A DNA stretch of 64,000 bases from Armigeres subalbatus. Lineage: Eukaryota; Arthropoda; Insecta; Diptera; Culicidae. Positions 49,488 through 59,632 of this stretch are shown here, in pieces; position 1 is the stretch's first letter, and the number at the start of each line of letters is the position of its first letter. The stretch is from contig NC_085141.1 in assembly GCF_024139115.2 (NCBI RefSeq), positions 399,666,591-399,730,590 of the forward strand, in the 5' to 3' direction. The translations under genes were made by a program, and so were the position numbers. The notes under the pieces are model-generated. The model was not told the origin of the DNA. It searched no databases and was given only the letters and a program-made list of their open reading frames with translations.

Positions 49488-50214
49488 CTTTCCATTGAAT
49501 ATGCGAGAAAACATGAAATGCGAGTATTTAGTTTGGAGAGCGTCCATTACGAGTTTCTTTGTTTGAAAATAGATTGAATCGATCGATGCGAGTTTTTTAG
49601 GGCCCGGTCGAAACAATTCTATCGAAACATTCTGCGAATCATTTTTACAGGAAGACGGTTTAAATATTTCAGTAAAAAACATTCGATGGATTCTTGTTGG
49701 TAACCGATTCTCATGCCTCACATATCAAAATAACACATTTTTTAGTCTTTATTCAAAAGATTTTCTTTCCGAGACTGAATCGTCTCTAAATACCACAACT
49801 CAAAATGGGTCATTGGGAGTTTAAAAACAACTCGGATTTACTTTTGTCTAATAAGTGTTGACCAAATAATTTACAAAATGGTAAACAGCTTATAACAGGG
49901 ATTGAATCCCTGTGCTGTTTTTTATGCACGATATGTAGCATATAATTTTTCACAAGCTGTACCGATAACTGATTTGGGAGATATATTTACTGTATAGTAA
50001 ATTCCTTTAAAAAAGCAGGGACTGGTAATGGTACTTCTATTTTGTATCCCCTGGCGAAACAAAACTCTTGAGAAGCTTAAAAAAGCCTCGCTACACAGTG
50101 GCTAGACTTCAAAAAAATCTAACAAAATACCACTCCAACGGCTTTTCCTTTTATTAGTATGGGTAAGTTTCCGGGACGGATGGTTCGCTCAGTGTAGATA
50201 CATTGAGCGAATTG
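49488..50214. other. Intergenic sequence downstream of fwe, nothing recognised
   Basis: AT-rich with short frames only; no inverted ends found. Confidence 0.4.
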
Positions 50215-50218
50215 TTAA

Positions 50219-50484
50219 GGTGATTATACAATAAAGCCAGAAATCGGCTATTTCGTGAACCACGTGCTTTTCCAATATTTTTTTCAAGAGCACGAGATAA
50301 AAGAACCATATCGCGTATGGGGCTAAAATAATGGTAGATCGTTTGCTTAGTTATGCTGAACAATCATAATTTGAGTTTCGGCACTGTACGAAAACTATTA
50401 CGCCAGATTTGGGCTTTCGGAAATGTATGTAGATAAACGTGTGGTGAATTTGAAATTCACCACGGGCTTCATTGTATAATCACC
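50219..50484. mobile_element. 266-bp TTAA-flanked MITE, GGTGATTATACAA family, copy 1
   Basis: Ends GGTGATTATACAATAAAGCC and GCTTCATTGTATAATCACC, flanked by TTAA at 50215-50218 and 50485-50488. The internal hairpin GTGGTGAATTTGAAATTCAC is shared with the two copies at 55999-56532, in the opposite orientation. Confidence 0.88.
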
Positions 50485-50552
50485 TTAAAGGTCCACTTTT
50501 CTGACTTAAACCCACCAAAGATTCGACCATGGGTTTTAGGATGCAATATATA

Positions 50553-51629
50553 CACTGTAAACCCAGCAATACTCTTTAAAGAGTAAAATCCACCCATTAT
50601 TTTTCGATATATGAAACTGTCAAAATAATGAGTACTTATATTTTTTTGATAATGTGTAATTTGTGCCCATTATCATGTTCCATGTTTCTACTCATTAAAG
50701 AGTGAAAATAAAGTTGAATTTTTGAACAAACAAGCAAAGATGACCGAAGAGGTATAATAATTCTTACTTTAACGTGCTTTAATTACTGTTATTTCTAATA
50801 AATATCCGATAAATTACGTGTATTTTAGCCCAACGATCGAGAATTTTATCAGCAATCAACTCGTCTTCAGCGAACCTTCGGTTTTGGCACTGATTCCTGA
50901 GGCAGCGTTGCGTTCCGGTGCGCTGGTGTTCCGGAGATTGGAAAGCGGAAGACGGTTGCTGGCTCCAATTCCAGCGTTGTTTTCGAAGCCAGCTGCAGGT
51001 GATGTACCGGATATCGATAAGCCGAAGACGGTTGACTTTATTAAGGAATGCTTTCGATTCCGGCATTGGATCCGGGTACAGCTGCTAAAAATGGTGCTCC
51101 GCAGTTCCGTGCAGAATGCAGTCATAAGATGAAGAGTCGGTTAGAGCTACGCTGATCCTGTTTTGCTGAAAACTACAAAGCCCGTACTTCAGTATTTAAT
51201 AACCTGTGGATTCCGTCGACGGAAGCGGTCTGATCATGCATATCAGTCGTTTTAAGAAGACTACGAATAGAGAATGGAAAGTTTGGAGTCACCGGAACCA
51301 CTCGTGATTTGTTTAAAGTTTTTATGTGCATTTACGTTCATTGAATAAATAATACTCTATTTTGGTTTACTATTGATGGAAATGTCTACCGTTAACTTGA
51401 TTAGTTTCAAAATTCCCGAAAATGCATTATTAGAATAATAAAGAGTGATTTTTACACATTTTCTGATAAAACTATTTTCATATAATGGGTAAAAATCACC
51501 CGTTAATCTGACGTACAAGCAGTTTACCCATTAATGAGTAAACGCTGTTTACTCTTTTAATGAGTTGAACTATTTAACTTCATAATGGATACTTTTTTAC
51601 CCATTAAAGAGTACTTTGGTGGCACAGTG
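50553..51629. mobile_element. 1.08-kb TA-flanked element carrying exon-like sequence
   Basis: TA at 50551-50552 and 51630-51631. Ends CACTGTAAACCCAGCAATAC and, inverted, CACTGTGCCACCAAAGTACT, followed by ACTCTTTAA on both sides; runs of CCCATTA/TAATGGGT fill the subterminal parts. The centre holds a GC-richer open stretch (50829-51132) quite unlike the arms. Confidence 0.8.
50829..51132 (+). pseudogene. Exon-like open frame inside the 50553 element, unknown
   Basis: Open for about 100 codons without an ATG near its start. It begins right after an acceptor-like GTGTATTTTAG. It contains ALIPEAALRSGALVFRRLES and PALFSKPAAGDVPDIDKPK, with coding-like codon use (GCG, CTG, TTC) and higher GC than its surroundings. 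AATAAATAAT follows near 51342. I do not recognise the protein. It may be a captured fragment of a host gene, or a domesticated exon; chance is less likely given its composition. Confidence 0.35.
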
Positions 51630-51726
51630 TAGGTTGCAAAGGAAGCTTTCACTCGGGCCAGAGTGAAGATCTTTCAAGCTAGGGTTACGAGAGGTAATAT
51701 TAGCATAGGTTGAAATGTTGGCTCAT

Positions 51727-52140
51727 CCCGACGAGCTCGGTGGTTTAGTGGCTACCGCTTCTACCTTATGAGCAGAAGGTCGTGGATTAAATTCCAGGCT
51801 CGTTTCATACTTTGTATTTTTATCTTAGTTCTTTCTGTGTTTCAAGTTCTACCAAAACGATTGGTACTGTTATATCGTTCCACACTAACAATTCCAAAAC
51901 CTCCCATGGCACCTATGAGAAGTCGTAGTATCATCTGCATCTTTTTCAAGTAGGTGTCCAACTTATCATCCTTCCCCTTCCGCAGATCTCGACTATTAGA
52001 GAATGTATCGCTTCCATGATAGTGATTAGTCCCAAATCAATATCTGTGGTAACGGATGAACGAGATGCTACTCTCACCCAATAGTTCAATAATACCACCA
52101 CCTACGAATTTGAGCGAATCGCTCAATGCTACTGCCTAAA
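51727..52140 (+). mobile_element. tRNA-derived SINE (Feilai-like)
   Basis: Starts with a tRNA-like head: CGAGCTCGGTGGTTTAGTGG carries an A box (TGGTTTAGTGG), and GGTCGTGGATTAAATTCC is a degenerate B box about 30 bp later. The body (AAGTAGGTGTCCAACTTATC, GTCCCAAATCAATATCTGTG) is shared with 40505-40755. Not a functional tRNA: the cloverleaf does not close. Feilai is a known Aedes SINE family; the assignment is inference. Confidence 0.65.
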
Positions 52141-52301
52141 AAAAGATAAAAATGAGATGTTGGCTCATCACGCAAATAAATCAATAATTGGTGCTTTGAT
52201 GTTGCATGACAAAGAAGAAACAAGAAGATGATATTTAGAAGTATTCGCACGGGAAACCATACGAAGAAATTTTTGAAACTCTTTCCAAAAATTCTAGAAG
52301 C

Positions 52302-52564
52302 AATTCTCGCGTGATTTTTGAAAACGTCGTAAGTCCAAATGAGAGACTCTCTTCCATTACGCTCTCTTTTGCTAATATCTAGGCTAACTTAAAATTTCTT
52401 GCAATATTTTCACCTTAGCACACTAGACAAAGGTATTTTCTTCAGATCGGTAGTGGAAAATCCAATGTAAATGTTAGTATGGCTTTGTAATAATCGAAAG
52501 AGAAAGTAAACAAAAAGAGCCTCTCTTTTGGACTTGTGACGTTTTCAAAAATCACACGAGAATT
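52302..52564. mobile_element. 263-bp MITE, AATTCTCGCGTGATTTTTGA ends
   Basis: Left AATTCTCGCGTGATTTTTGA, AAACGTCGTAAGTCCAAATG and right, inverted, AATTCTCGTGTGATTTTTGA, AAACGTCACAAGTCCAAAAG: arms of about 55 bp with a few mismatches. No protein. Confidence 0.82.
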
Positions 52565-53045
52565 TAATTAAAAACAGAAAGCAGTAGGTAAGGGTTGGTC
52601 TTTCCTTATCAGGGGATCAATATTCGAGCAACGCCTAACAATATACTCTTTGTCATCAACAGAGTTTGTTACTGACAAACGCACCTAGCGACAAACCTTT
52701 ATCAGAACCCGAACACAATATGACAAGAATCATTTGCCTTGCATGCTCTGATATTTCCGAAAATACGATGCTAATTTTATAATCATTGTTCGATTCTCGA
52801 ATATTTCCATAAAACCAGAAACTATGATAGCATAAAACCGAAATTTGCTCTAGAAATAATGCAAAATAACGGGATGAAAAGTTAGCAACAAGATTGTCTT
52901 CTTTTTTGTTGCTGACAAAAATTTTCGGATCTTTGTCATTATTATCTCCGACAAAAACAAAGCTTTGTTGTTGGTTTTCTTTTGTCGCTTGTTTCGCATA
53001 TACTGTGTATAAATTGTGATACATATCACAAAATAAAAAGTCCAA

Positions 53046-53353
53046 CCCGGGTAGAGGTGAATAACAAACAAATAACATAATAATAACAAATTTTGCTATG
53101 ATATCTGGTTTAGTTATTCTTATGTTATTCATAAATAACATAAAATAACATTCCAACAACAAATTTTGTTATAATAGTAAAATAAGTTATTTATATGTTA
53201 TTGTAAGAAGGAGCAGAACAACAAATGAAGAACACATTTTGTAATCATAGCAAAGTTTGTTATTCAAACAAACTAATAGCAGATTTTGCTATTCAGTTAT
53301 TCATATATTAATAGTAAAATTTGATATTATTTTGCTGTTTTCTTCTACCCGGG
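53046..53353. mobile_element. 308-bp AT-rich MITE, CCCGGGTAGA ends
   Basis: CCCGGGTAGAGGTGAATAAC at the left and TCTACCCGGG at the right. The interior is built of AATAACAAA/TTTTGTTAT motifs. A longer, diverged copy in inverse orientation follows at 53520-53990. Confidence 0.75.
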
Positions 53354-53519
53354 AAAACCCATACTGCTTACCGTTGATTTTTAAATTGCTTCTAGAATTT
53401 TTGAGAGGAGTTTCAATATTCGTGCGAATATTTTTAATATGTATCTTCATGCAAAATCGAAGCGCCAATTCAGCGATAATGCATCGTTTTCTCAGTATTC
53501 CCACCTAACGCATTGCTTA

Positions 53520-53990
53520 TGTTTAGGTAATATCAAATTTTACTAATAATAAATGAATAACTGAATAGCAAAATTTGATATAAGTTTGTTTGATATAGTT
53601 GCTAAAATAGCAAAAATAATAACAGACATTGCTCTAGCAAATAACTCATAAATAACTTATTTTGCTATTATAATAACAAACCAATAGCAAAATATTTGAA
53701 GAAAAGAAAATATCAAAATCAGTTATTATTGATATGTTGAAAATGCGAATGATAAATGAATAGCAAACTTTGCTATGATTGCAAAATGTGTCCTTCATTT
53801 GTTGTTCTACTCTTTCTTACAATAACATATAAATTACAAATTTTACTATTATAACAAAACTTGCTATTGGGATGCTATTTTATGTTATTTATGAATAACA
53901 TAAGAATAACTAAATCTGATATAACAGCAAAATTTGTTATTATTATGTTATTTGTTTGTTATTCACCTCTACCTCTAATTCACTCGGGAG
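53520..53990. mobile_element. Diverged inverse copy of the CCCGGGTAGA element
   Basis: Read on the minus strand from about 53990 it shows GTAGAGGTGAATAACAAACA, TAGTTATTCTTATGTTATTC and AACAACAAATGAAGGACACA in the same order as 53046-53353, but with an extra AT-rich section. The two together make a roughly 940-bp inverted arrangement. Confidence 0.65.
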
Positions 53991-54071
53991 CATCGCTCCA
54001 CGAAAGCAGATATTTTGATTTTCTGCTATCGTTTACGTCCTGCCTTTGTTCAACGTATAACTAAAATTATA

Positions 54072-54650
54072 CCAAATTTTCAAAACGGCTCGTCTACTTT
54101 TATAGTGATTCTGATAGCACTCCCAAGCAAACCAACAGCATCAACGCGTTGCAGAAGCCTTCGCCTACGTGTTGATGGGGTTGATTTGATACCCGTAACG
54201 CTGGGTAGACACTTTTGCGTGGTGTGTTCAATGTAAGATCTTCCACGGTCACATTGTCAGCTACGGGTAAATCCTGACCCAACGAATACCTTCCCTAATG
54301 TCAAACTCCGTGATACTTATGAGGGTGTCGCTGATTCGGGGGCCTCTCGTTAAGTAAGTACTACACCAACATTTCCTTCCCCTCCCAAGTTACGGTGAAG
54401 ATGGGCGTGGCCATAGGAGTAGTAATCCTCATGCTTTTGTGATTATCCTAGATTGAAATCAAGGACTACACCCACCTTGATTTCTGATAGCAATCTGGAT
54501 AAGGATTTCAAAAGAAAAACATGAGTATCACTAGTGTCCGATCTACGAAGTACACCGTAACTATGCTATGCTATGAAAGCTATCAGAATCGCCAAATTGA
54601 CGTTTGAATCTTCGTTTACAAAAGCAGATAAGTCGTTTTGAAAAATTTGG
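54072..54650. mobile_element. CTGATAGC/CGCAAACCAAC foldback MITE split by an insertion
   Basis: Left arm CCAAATTTTCAAAACGGCTC...GATTCTGATAGCACTCCC and the loop CTACGTGTTGATGG stop at about 54190. The right arm resumes near 54583 with GCTATCAGAATCGCC and ends TCGTTTTGAAAAATTTGG. The inserted 390 bp includes ATTTCCTTCCCCTCCC and GGACTACACCCACCTTGATT, resembling SINE debris. Confidence 0.7.
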
Positions 54651-55316
54651 TATTGAATTTAATGTGAACTCAACAGCAACCCATCTTTCGTATGTCCGAA
54701 ATCAAATCATTTCGCTCGACACTTTTGGTAGCTTAAATAAGCGATTACACCCAGTTCTGATTTTACACGGGTGAGTTTTAGTCGATGAGCACCTTTAGCG
54801 TATTGGGTGTATGAGCAATTATTGTTGGGTGTATAGGCATTGGGCAATCATTGTTTGTTTTTAACTACTAGGTGTATAATAACCAAGAGTAAGCAAATCG
54901 CCTGAGGGAGGCCAATTTTGGGAAAAGTTTCAATCTATGCAGATGTGCAACAATAAATATGCTCAACCGCAGCATAATAGGCTAAGGTTTGAGCCATATA
55001 CCATATATAAGGCTGAGCTGGCAAGGATAGAAAGGGATAGAATATTCCCAGCTTTGATCCAAGAAGAGAAGACATGAATTCAACCCATTGTTGACAAGGC
55101 GTGGCTGGTTTTGGGGCATATTCATAATCATTGGCATCAAGTCCGGATGGTCTTCTTCCCAGTACATAAATATCAAAAGTATGAAAGTAATGCATTTATC
55201 ACAACACCAATTCGCTTATCAAAGTGAAAATTCTACGATCTCAGCTCTACCTACACATACGTTAGTCTTTACCTCAACTATTGCTTGATATTGACGACGC
55301 ATTCGATACGCTTCTT
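54651..55316. other. Intergenic; degenerate TGGGTGTA repeats, no gene
   Basis: Near 54740-54890 phrases like GTATTGGGTGTATGAGCAAT and GTTGGGTGTATAGGCATTGG recur. The short frames around 54935-55195 have no recognised domain. Confidence 0.4.
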
Positions 55317-55617
55317 AGGCTGTGAACCATTCCACCGATTCGTTTAACTTTTAGTTAAAATTTGACAGTTCGATGGTTATTTTGTCGTGGTTAAAAATAA
55401 CCCTGCTCCGGAGCATGGTTAGATTTGACAGTTCGATAGTTAAACTTTGTTCGCGAGAAAATTGGCGCCAAATCATTTTCGTTCCGAATAACTATCAATC
55501 TGTCAAAACTCAAATGGGTCGGCTTCCGAATTTTTTTTAACCATGAGGGGAAAATAACCATCGAAGTGTCAAATTTTAACTAAAAGTTAAACGAATCGGT
55601 GGAATGGTTCACAGCCT
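55317..55617. mobile_element. 301-bp MITE, AGGCTGTGAACCATTCC ends
   Basis: AGGCTGTGAACCATTCCACC and, inverted at the right end, the same sequence; arms of about 60 bp through TTTAACTTTTAGTTAAAATT. A partial relative (AGAATCGGTGAAATGGTTCG, CAGCCT) lies at about 62595-62625. Confidence 0.85.
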
Positions 55618-55994
55618 TATTCGTCTATTAGGGTCTCGCCGACATTTCTCACCAACACGAACGCAGGTTCGTGGTTGCAAACAATGCCATTTGATTTTGC
55701 CGTGACAGCTGCTCGTGGTTGCAAACAAACCGAGTAAAAGTGTGAGTGAAACGTGCGTGTACGTACACGATCGCTGAAAGCCTCATAGGGTCAGCAATGT
55801 TGAGGAGAAAATTTGCCTATCTATACATTGCTACCTGTGTCCTTGCTATGCTAGCTAATCGAAAGAGCTCTTCTGATCTGAGGTTTACATACCACTGTGA
55901 AAGCAACAAGGGGTGGATATATAAATCGTGCCCGGACTGCTTACGTCTCCTTTGTCTAATAGCTTCGCTGGCCTTAAACTAGCGAGGGGTAAGC
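55618..55994. other. Intergenic, nothing recognised
   Basis: Contains GCTCGTGGTTGCAAACAA repeated loosely around 55670-55730; no gene-like frame. Confidence 0.4.
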
Positions 55995-55998
55995 TTAA

Positions 55999-56263
55999 GG
56001 TGATTATACAATCAAGCCATGTGGTGAATTTTAAATTCACCACACGGTTTTCTACTCCTATTATCAAAAGTTCAAAGCTAGCGCAATAATTTTCGTACAA
56101 TGCTGAAATTAAAGTCGATTGTTCAGCATAAGTAAGCAAACGACCTACGGATGTTTCATCCTCATGGGCGTTGTGGTTCTCTCAATTCGTGCTCTTGAAA
56201 AATCACTAGAAAAAGCACGTGGTTTCCAAGATGGCCGATTCGTGGCTTTGTTGTATAACCACC
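55999..56263. mobile_element. TTAA-flanked MITE, GGTGATTATACAA family, copy 2
   Basis: TTAA at 55995-55998 and 56264-56267. Ends GGTGATTATACAATCAAGCC and GGCTTTGTTGTATAACCACC. Internal palindrome GTGGTGAATTTTAAATTCAC. Shares its right TTAA with the next copy. Confidence 0.9.
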
Positions 56264-56267
56264 TTAA

Positions 56268-56532
56268 GGTGATTATACAATCAAGCCATGTGGTGAATTT
56301 CAAATTCACCACACGGTTTTCTACTCCTATTATCAAAAGTTCAAATCTAGCGTAATAATTATCGCCCAATGCTGATATTGAAGTCGATTGTTTAGCATGA
56401 GTAAGCAAACAATCTACGGATGTGTCATCCCCATGGGCGGTGTTGTTCTCTCAGTTCGTTCTCGTTTAAAATCACTAGAAAAAACACGTGGTTTCCAAGA
56501 TGGCCGATTTGTGGCTTTGTTGTATAACCACC
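56268..56532. mobile_element. TTAA-flanked MITE, copy 3, head-to-tail with copy 2
   Basis: Same ends, same 265-bp length, flanked by TTAA at 56264-56267 and 56533-56536. Differs from copy 2 at roughly one base in ten, more than a fresh tandem duplication would, so insertion of one copy into the TTAA target of the other is likely. Confidence 0.9.
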
Positions 56533-56552
56533 TTAACAAAATCCATAGTTAT

Positions 56553-56775
56553 CATAAGACGAGTTTGTACAATTCCATTTAATTCTACTACTTTATTGTA
56601 CCTTTGACAGATACGTATTTCGACCCCAACAGTAAGGTCATCTTCAGTGTCTCTTGTCGAGTCAAGTCAAGTACGAGACAATGAAGACGACCTTACTATT
56701 GAGGTCGAAATACGTATCTGTCAAAGGTATAATAAAGTAGTGGAATTCAATGGAATTGTACAAACTCGTCTTATG
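56553..56775. mobile_element. Foldback element, AACCGTCTAAGACGAG family, copy 3
   Basis: CATAAGACGAGTTTGTACAA mirrors TTGTACAAACTCGTCTTATG, with CAGATACGTATTTCGACC and its complement inside. A diverged subfamily with CATAAGACGAG ends. Confidence 0.88.
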
Positions 56776-56954
56776 ACAAGCAAATACATTCCACTAAAAG
56801 TTTAGAATAATTTTCGTAACAATTATTATACTAAAATAAGCCTCCTGTCAAATTTTCAGCCAATTCGGATAAAATTTTGAGGTGGCTCAAGTTAATTAAG
56901 TGTTTTTGGTTTACTTTCAATAAAAAAAATCTAACAAGATATATCAAGACAACA

Positions 56955-57151
56955 TTTTCAAAACGACTTATCTGCTTTTGTAAACAAAAATTCCAAAGAC
57001 GATTTGACGAATCTGATAGCTCTCCTACGCAAACCAACACCATCAATAGGTAGGTGAAAGATTCCAATTGGTTTGCGTGGGAGAGCTACCAGATATCATC
57101 AAATCGTGGTTTGAATCTTTGTTTACAAAAACAGATAAGTATTTTTGAAAA
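56955..57151. mobile_element. 197-bp foldback MITE, CTGATAGC/CGCAAACCAAC family, copy 3
   Basis: TTTTCAAAACGACTTATCTG, TTTGTAAACAAAAATTCC, CTGATAGCTCTCCTACGCAA mirrored by TTTGCGTGGGAGAGCTACCA and GAATCTTTGTTTACAAAAAC. Same layout as 19079-19288. Confidence 0.85.
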
Positions 57152-57378
57152 CAACTTCTAAACGGAAGCTTTTGGTGTGCTCTACAAGTCTTGTGAACAT
57201 TGCAATTTGTTTCGTTCACGTTTTGACCATGTTAAAGTGATTTTTAAGCTTTTATGTGCATAAAAACACTGTTTCCCCTGAAAGTCGTTGTTCTACAAAA
57301 ACAAAATTCTAGAATTTATTACAAATCATTGCTATATTATTATATTACTATTCCTCTTTTTCCATACGAGCCAATCCA

Positions 57379-57510
57379 TAATGCTAAGTTTAGGCAAGGC
57401 AAGTGAGTTGAACAAGTCGCTTGAAATGAACGTAAAAGAAAATGAAGCATAATGCTACGTTTAGACAAAGCAAGTGAATTGAGCAAGTCGCTTGAATCGA
57501 ACGCAAACTG
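57379..57510. repeat. Two-copy tandem repeat, about 70 bp
   Basis: CATAATGCTAAGTTTAGGCA...GTCGCTTGAA and CATAATGCTACGTTTAGACA...GTCGCTTGAA are consecutive, about 70 bp apart, roughly 80 per cent alike. Confidence 0.6.
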
Positions 57511-57839
57511 AACGTGTAAACACCTTAATTCAATTCACTTCAACGAAAAGAAAGTTGAACATGTCCAAAAATGTTTAGGTCTCAACAAATGGGAGCTCAA
57601 TACCTACATCGGTATAATAACTGTACACTGCCTGCACATACCATTTACAAAAGATCGGAGCAATCCAATCCTGAAATTGTCCTTCTGTGACAAGGAGAGA
57701 GCACTTGTATCAGGCTGCGATTAACTTGTTTTCATGTCTTGTTGCTATTGATAGAGGCTTACGTTTTAACAGGACAAGTGGGTTGTTGTTGCATTCAATT
57801 GACTTGCCAAAAGTTGTACTTGTTCCCCTTACCCACTAA

Positions 57840-58330
57840 CACAATTTTTCCTTCCCAAGACATCTATGAAGGCAGTATGGGTTCCCTGTATCTTCACTAG
57901 TATATAGTAATAGACTATGGGTCTCCATTATATAACAAGATACACTTTATCAAGTGATACAGCCCGTAATCCTAATAGCCACTTGGAAACGAGAAAGGTA
58001 TATGAGCATGAGCATTATGACTGTACAAATCGTAGTTGCTACTCCGTGATTGACTGGAACTTGTGAAATTGCACAGAGGAACATGTGAATGGAACATGGA
58101 ATTTGCTATCCATTCTCAATAATGTACACGTTTCAGAAGCTCACGTATTTTAAGTAAATAAAGGCGCCGGCCACGTCCTCACGGTCATATTAGAAAGGAT
58201 TGGAAAGAATTGTTATGCGCGAATGTCTTGGGATGTGGTATTGTGTTAGTTGCATAGGATATTTTATCTGGATTCACTTTGGTGAATCTCCGAACCGTAC
58301 AGATCAAAATAAATATCTCGGATCACGTGA
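57840..58330. repeat. Likely dispersed repeat, family unnamed
   Basis: TATGAGCATGAGCATTATGA, GTAGTTGCTACTCCGTGATT and GGCGCCGGCCACGTCCTCAC have the look of a common Aedes interspersed repeat; this is recognition from memory, not alignment. The frame at 58200-58511 falls partly inside it and has no recognised domain. Confidence 0.4.
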
Positions 58331-59632
58331 ACTAAATTCTCGAATCTGCCGATTTACCATCCGGCCACACAAAATTAAACTAAACACCCGAGTCCCCGTC
58401 TGTCCGATACGCAACATGTTCATCCGCACTACTTACTTGCTCGATGGCTACTGCAAACTAATTAAGATCGCGCTTGATTCTACCGGAGCAAAGCGCAATA
58501 TATGCGCATGAGCCACCGAACACAAAACAGATACTTTATCATTTTCGCGACGTTTCTGGGCGTGTGTGCGTGCGCGCGCGCGCTTTTTTGTCTCTGTACA
58601 AATTCAATTCACGCCCCTTTTTTCAGCACTTATCCTTAACAGAAGTCGCATTCGAAGGGAACTCTGTCCTATTGTGTCGTTTGGAAATTCACCGAATAAT
58701 CCCTGAAAAAATAATGACTAAAATATACGTTTTTCGCCAAAAACACGTCGCCCGTTTTTATGACACTTTCTTTAAAGCAATTTGTTTGCAAACAAGTTGC
58801 ATTCTACGTAGAATGCTATCACTTTGAATTTGAGAACTCAATATTATTTTTCATGTTTTAACACTTGCTAGTACGTAAATTGCAGGGTTGTTACAACAAC
58901 GTGAATTTTGTCGATTTTTGCAAATTGCGCGCTATTCGTGGATTGACAAGACGGTGTTGACGTTTCGTGTGGATTTTGCGCGGATTAGTTTCAGGAAAAA
59001 TTGAAATAAATAAAGTGATGAACTTAATGTGGCTGAGCATAAAATTATTAGAGTTACTGTTGAGAGATTCACGGTTGAAATCTATGTTATTATAACTTTT
59101 CGAATATATTGAAACTGTAATTAAATGGTATAGGGAAAATACCTATTCTTGGCAGTCTAAGACATTCGCCAAATTGAATGGTAAAAATAATTAATAATTA
59201 CACTAAAACACAGGTACAGCTTAACTGGTATACATTTGTATGCTCTTTCTTTGATGATTGGTGTTCACCAAATATAACAGCTTTTATCACAAACTCAGTA
59301 AATTTATTATAAAGTAACAGGTCAACGTTTCTTCTATTGGCATAGCAATTTCTATTATCAGCAATGGATTTGCTCTCTTTAGCAACTAGACATGGAAGTG
59401 AAAAACTGGTAGTGTATTGGTGCCAAATGCTGGTTGTTTATATTCTCCAGTAGTAAAATTCATTCATATTAATCGGCCGCACGCTCATCTCGCTTCACTC
59501 AATTTTGGAACAAACTTTATTGTTTATCGAAACTGGCTTAACACAAAACATTAATTTTTAGCCTTGGCATAAATTTTATGTCATGTACACAGATAGACAA
59601 AAGCATTTAAACACATTGTAAAACAAATTTAA
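58331..59632. other. Intergenic; GT/GC microsatellite at 58560-58587, no gene
   Basis: GTGTGTGCGTGCGCGCGCGC is the only clear repeat. Frames at 58200-58511 and 58474-58827 are domain-free. Confidence 0.45.

Noticed and set aside
51727..51800. A functional tRNA gene
   Set aside because: Only A-box and degenerate B-box similarity; acceptor and anticodon stems do not form, and a SINE body follows.
58200..58827. Two overlapping frames of 103 and 117 codons
   Set aside because: They overlap a likely dispersed repeat and a GC microsatellite and show no domain.
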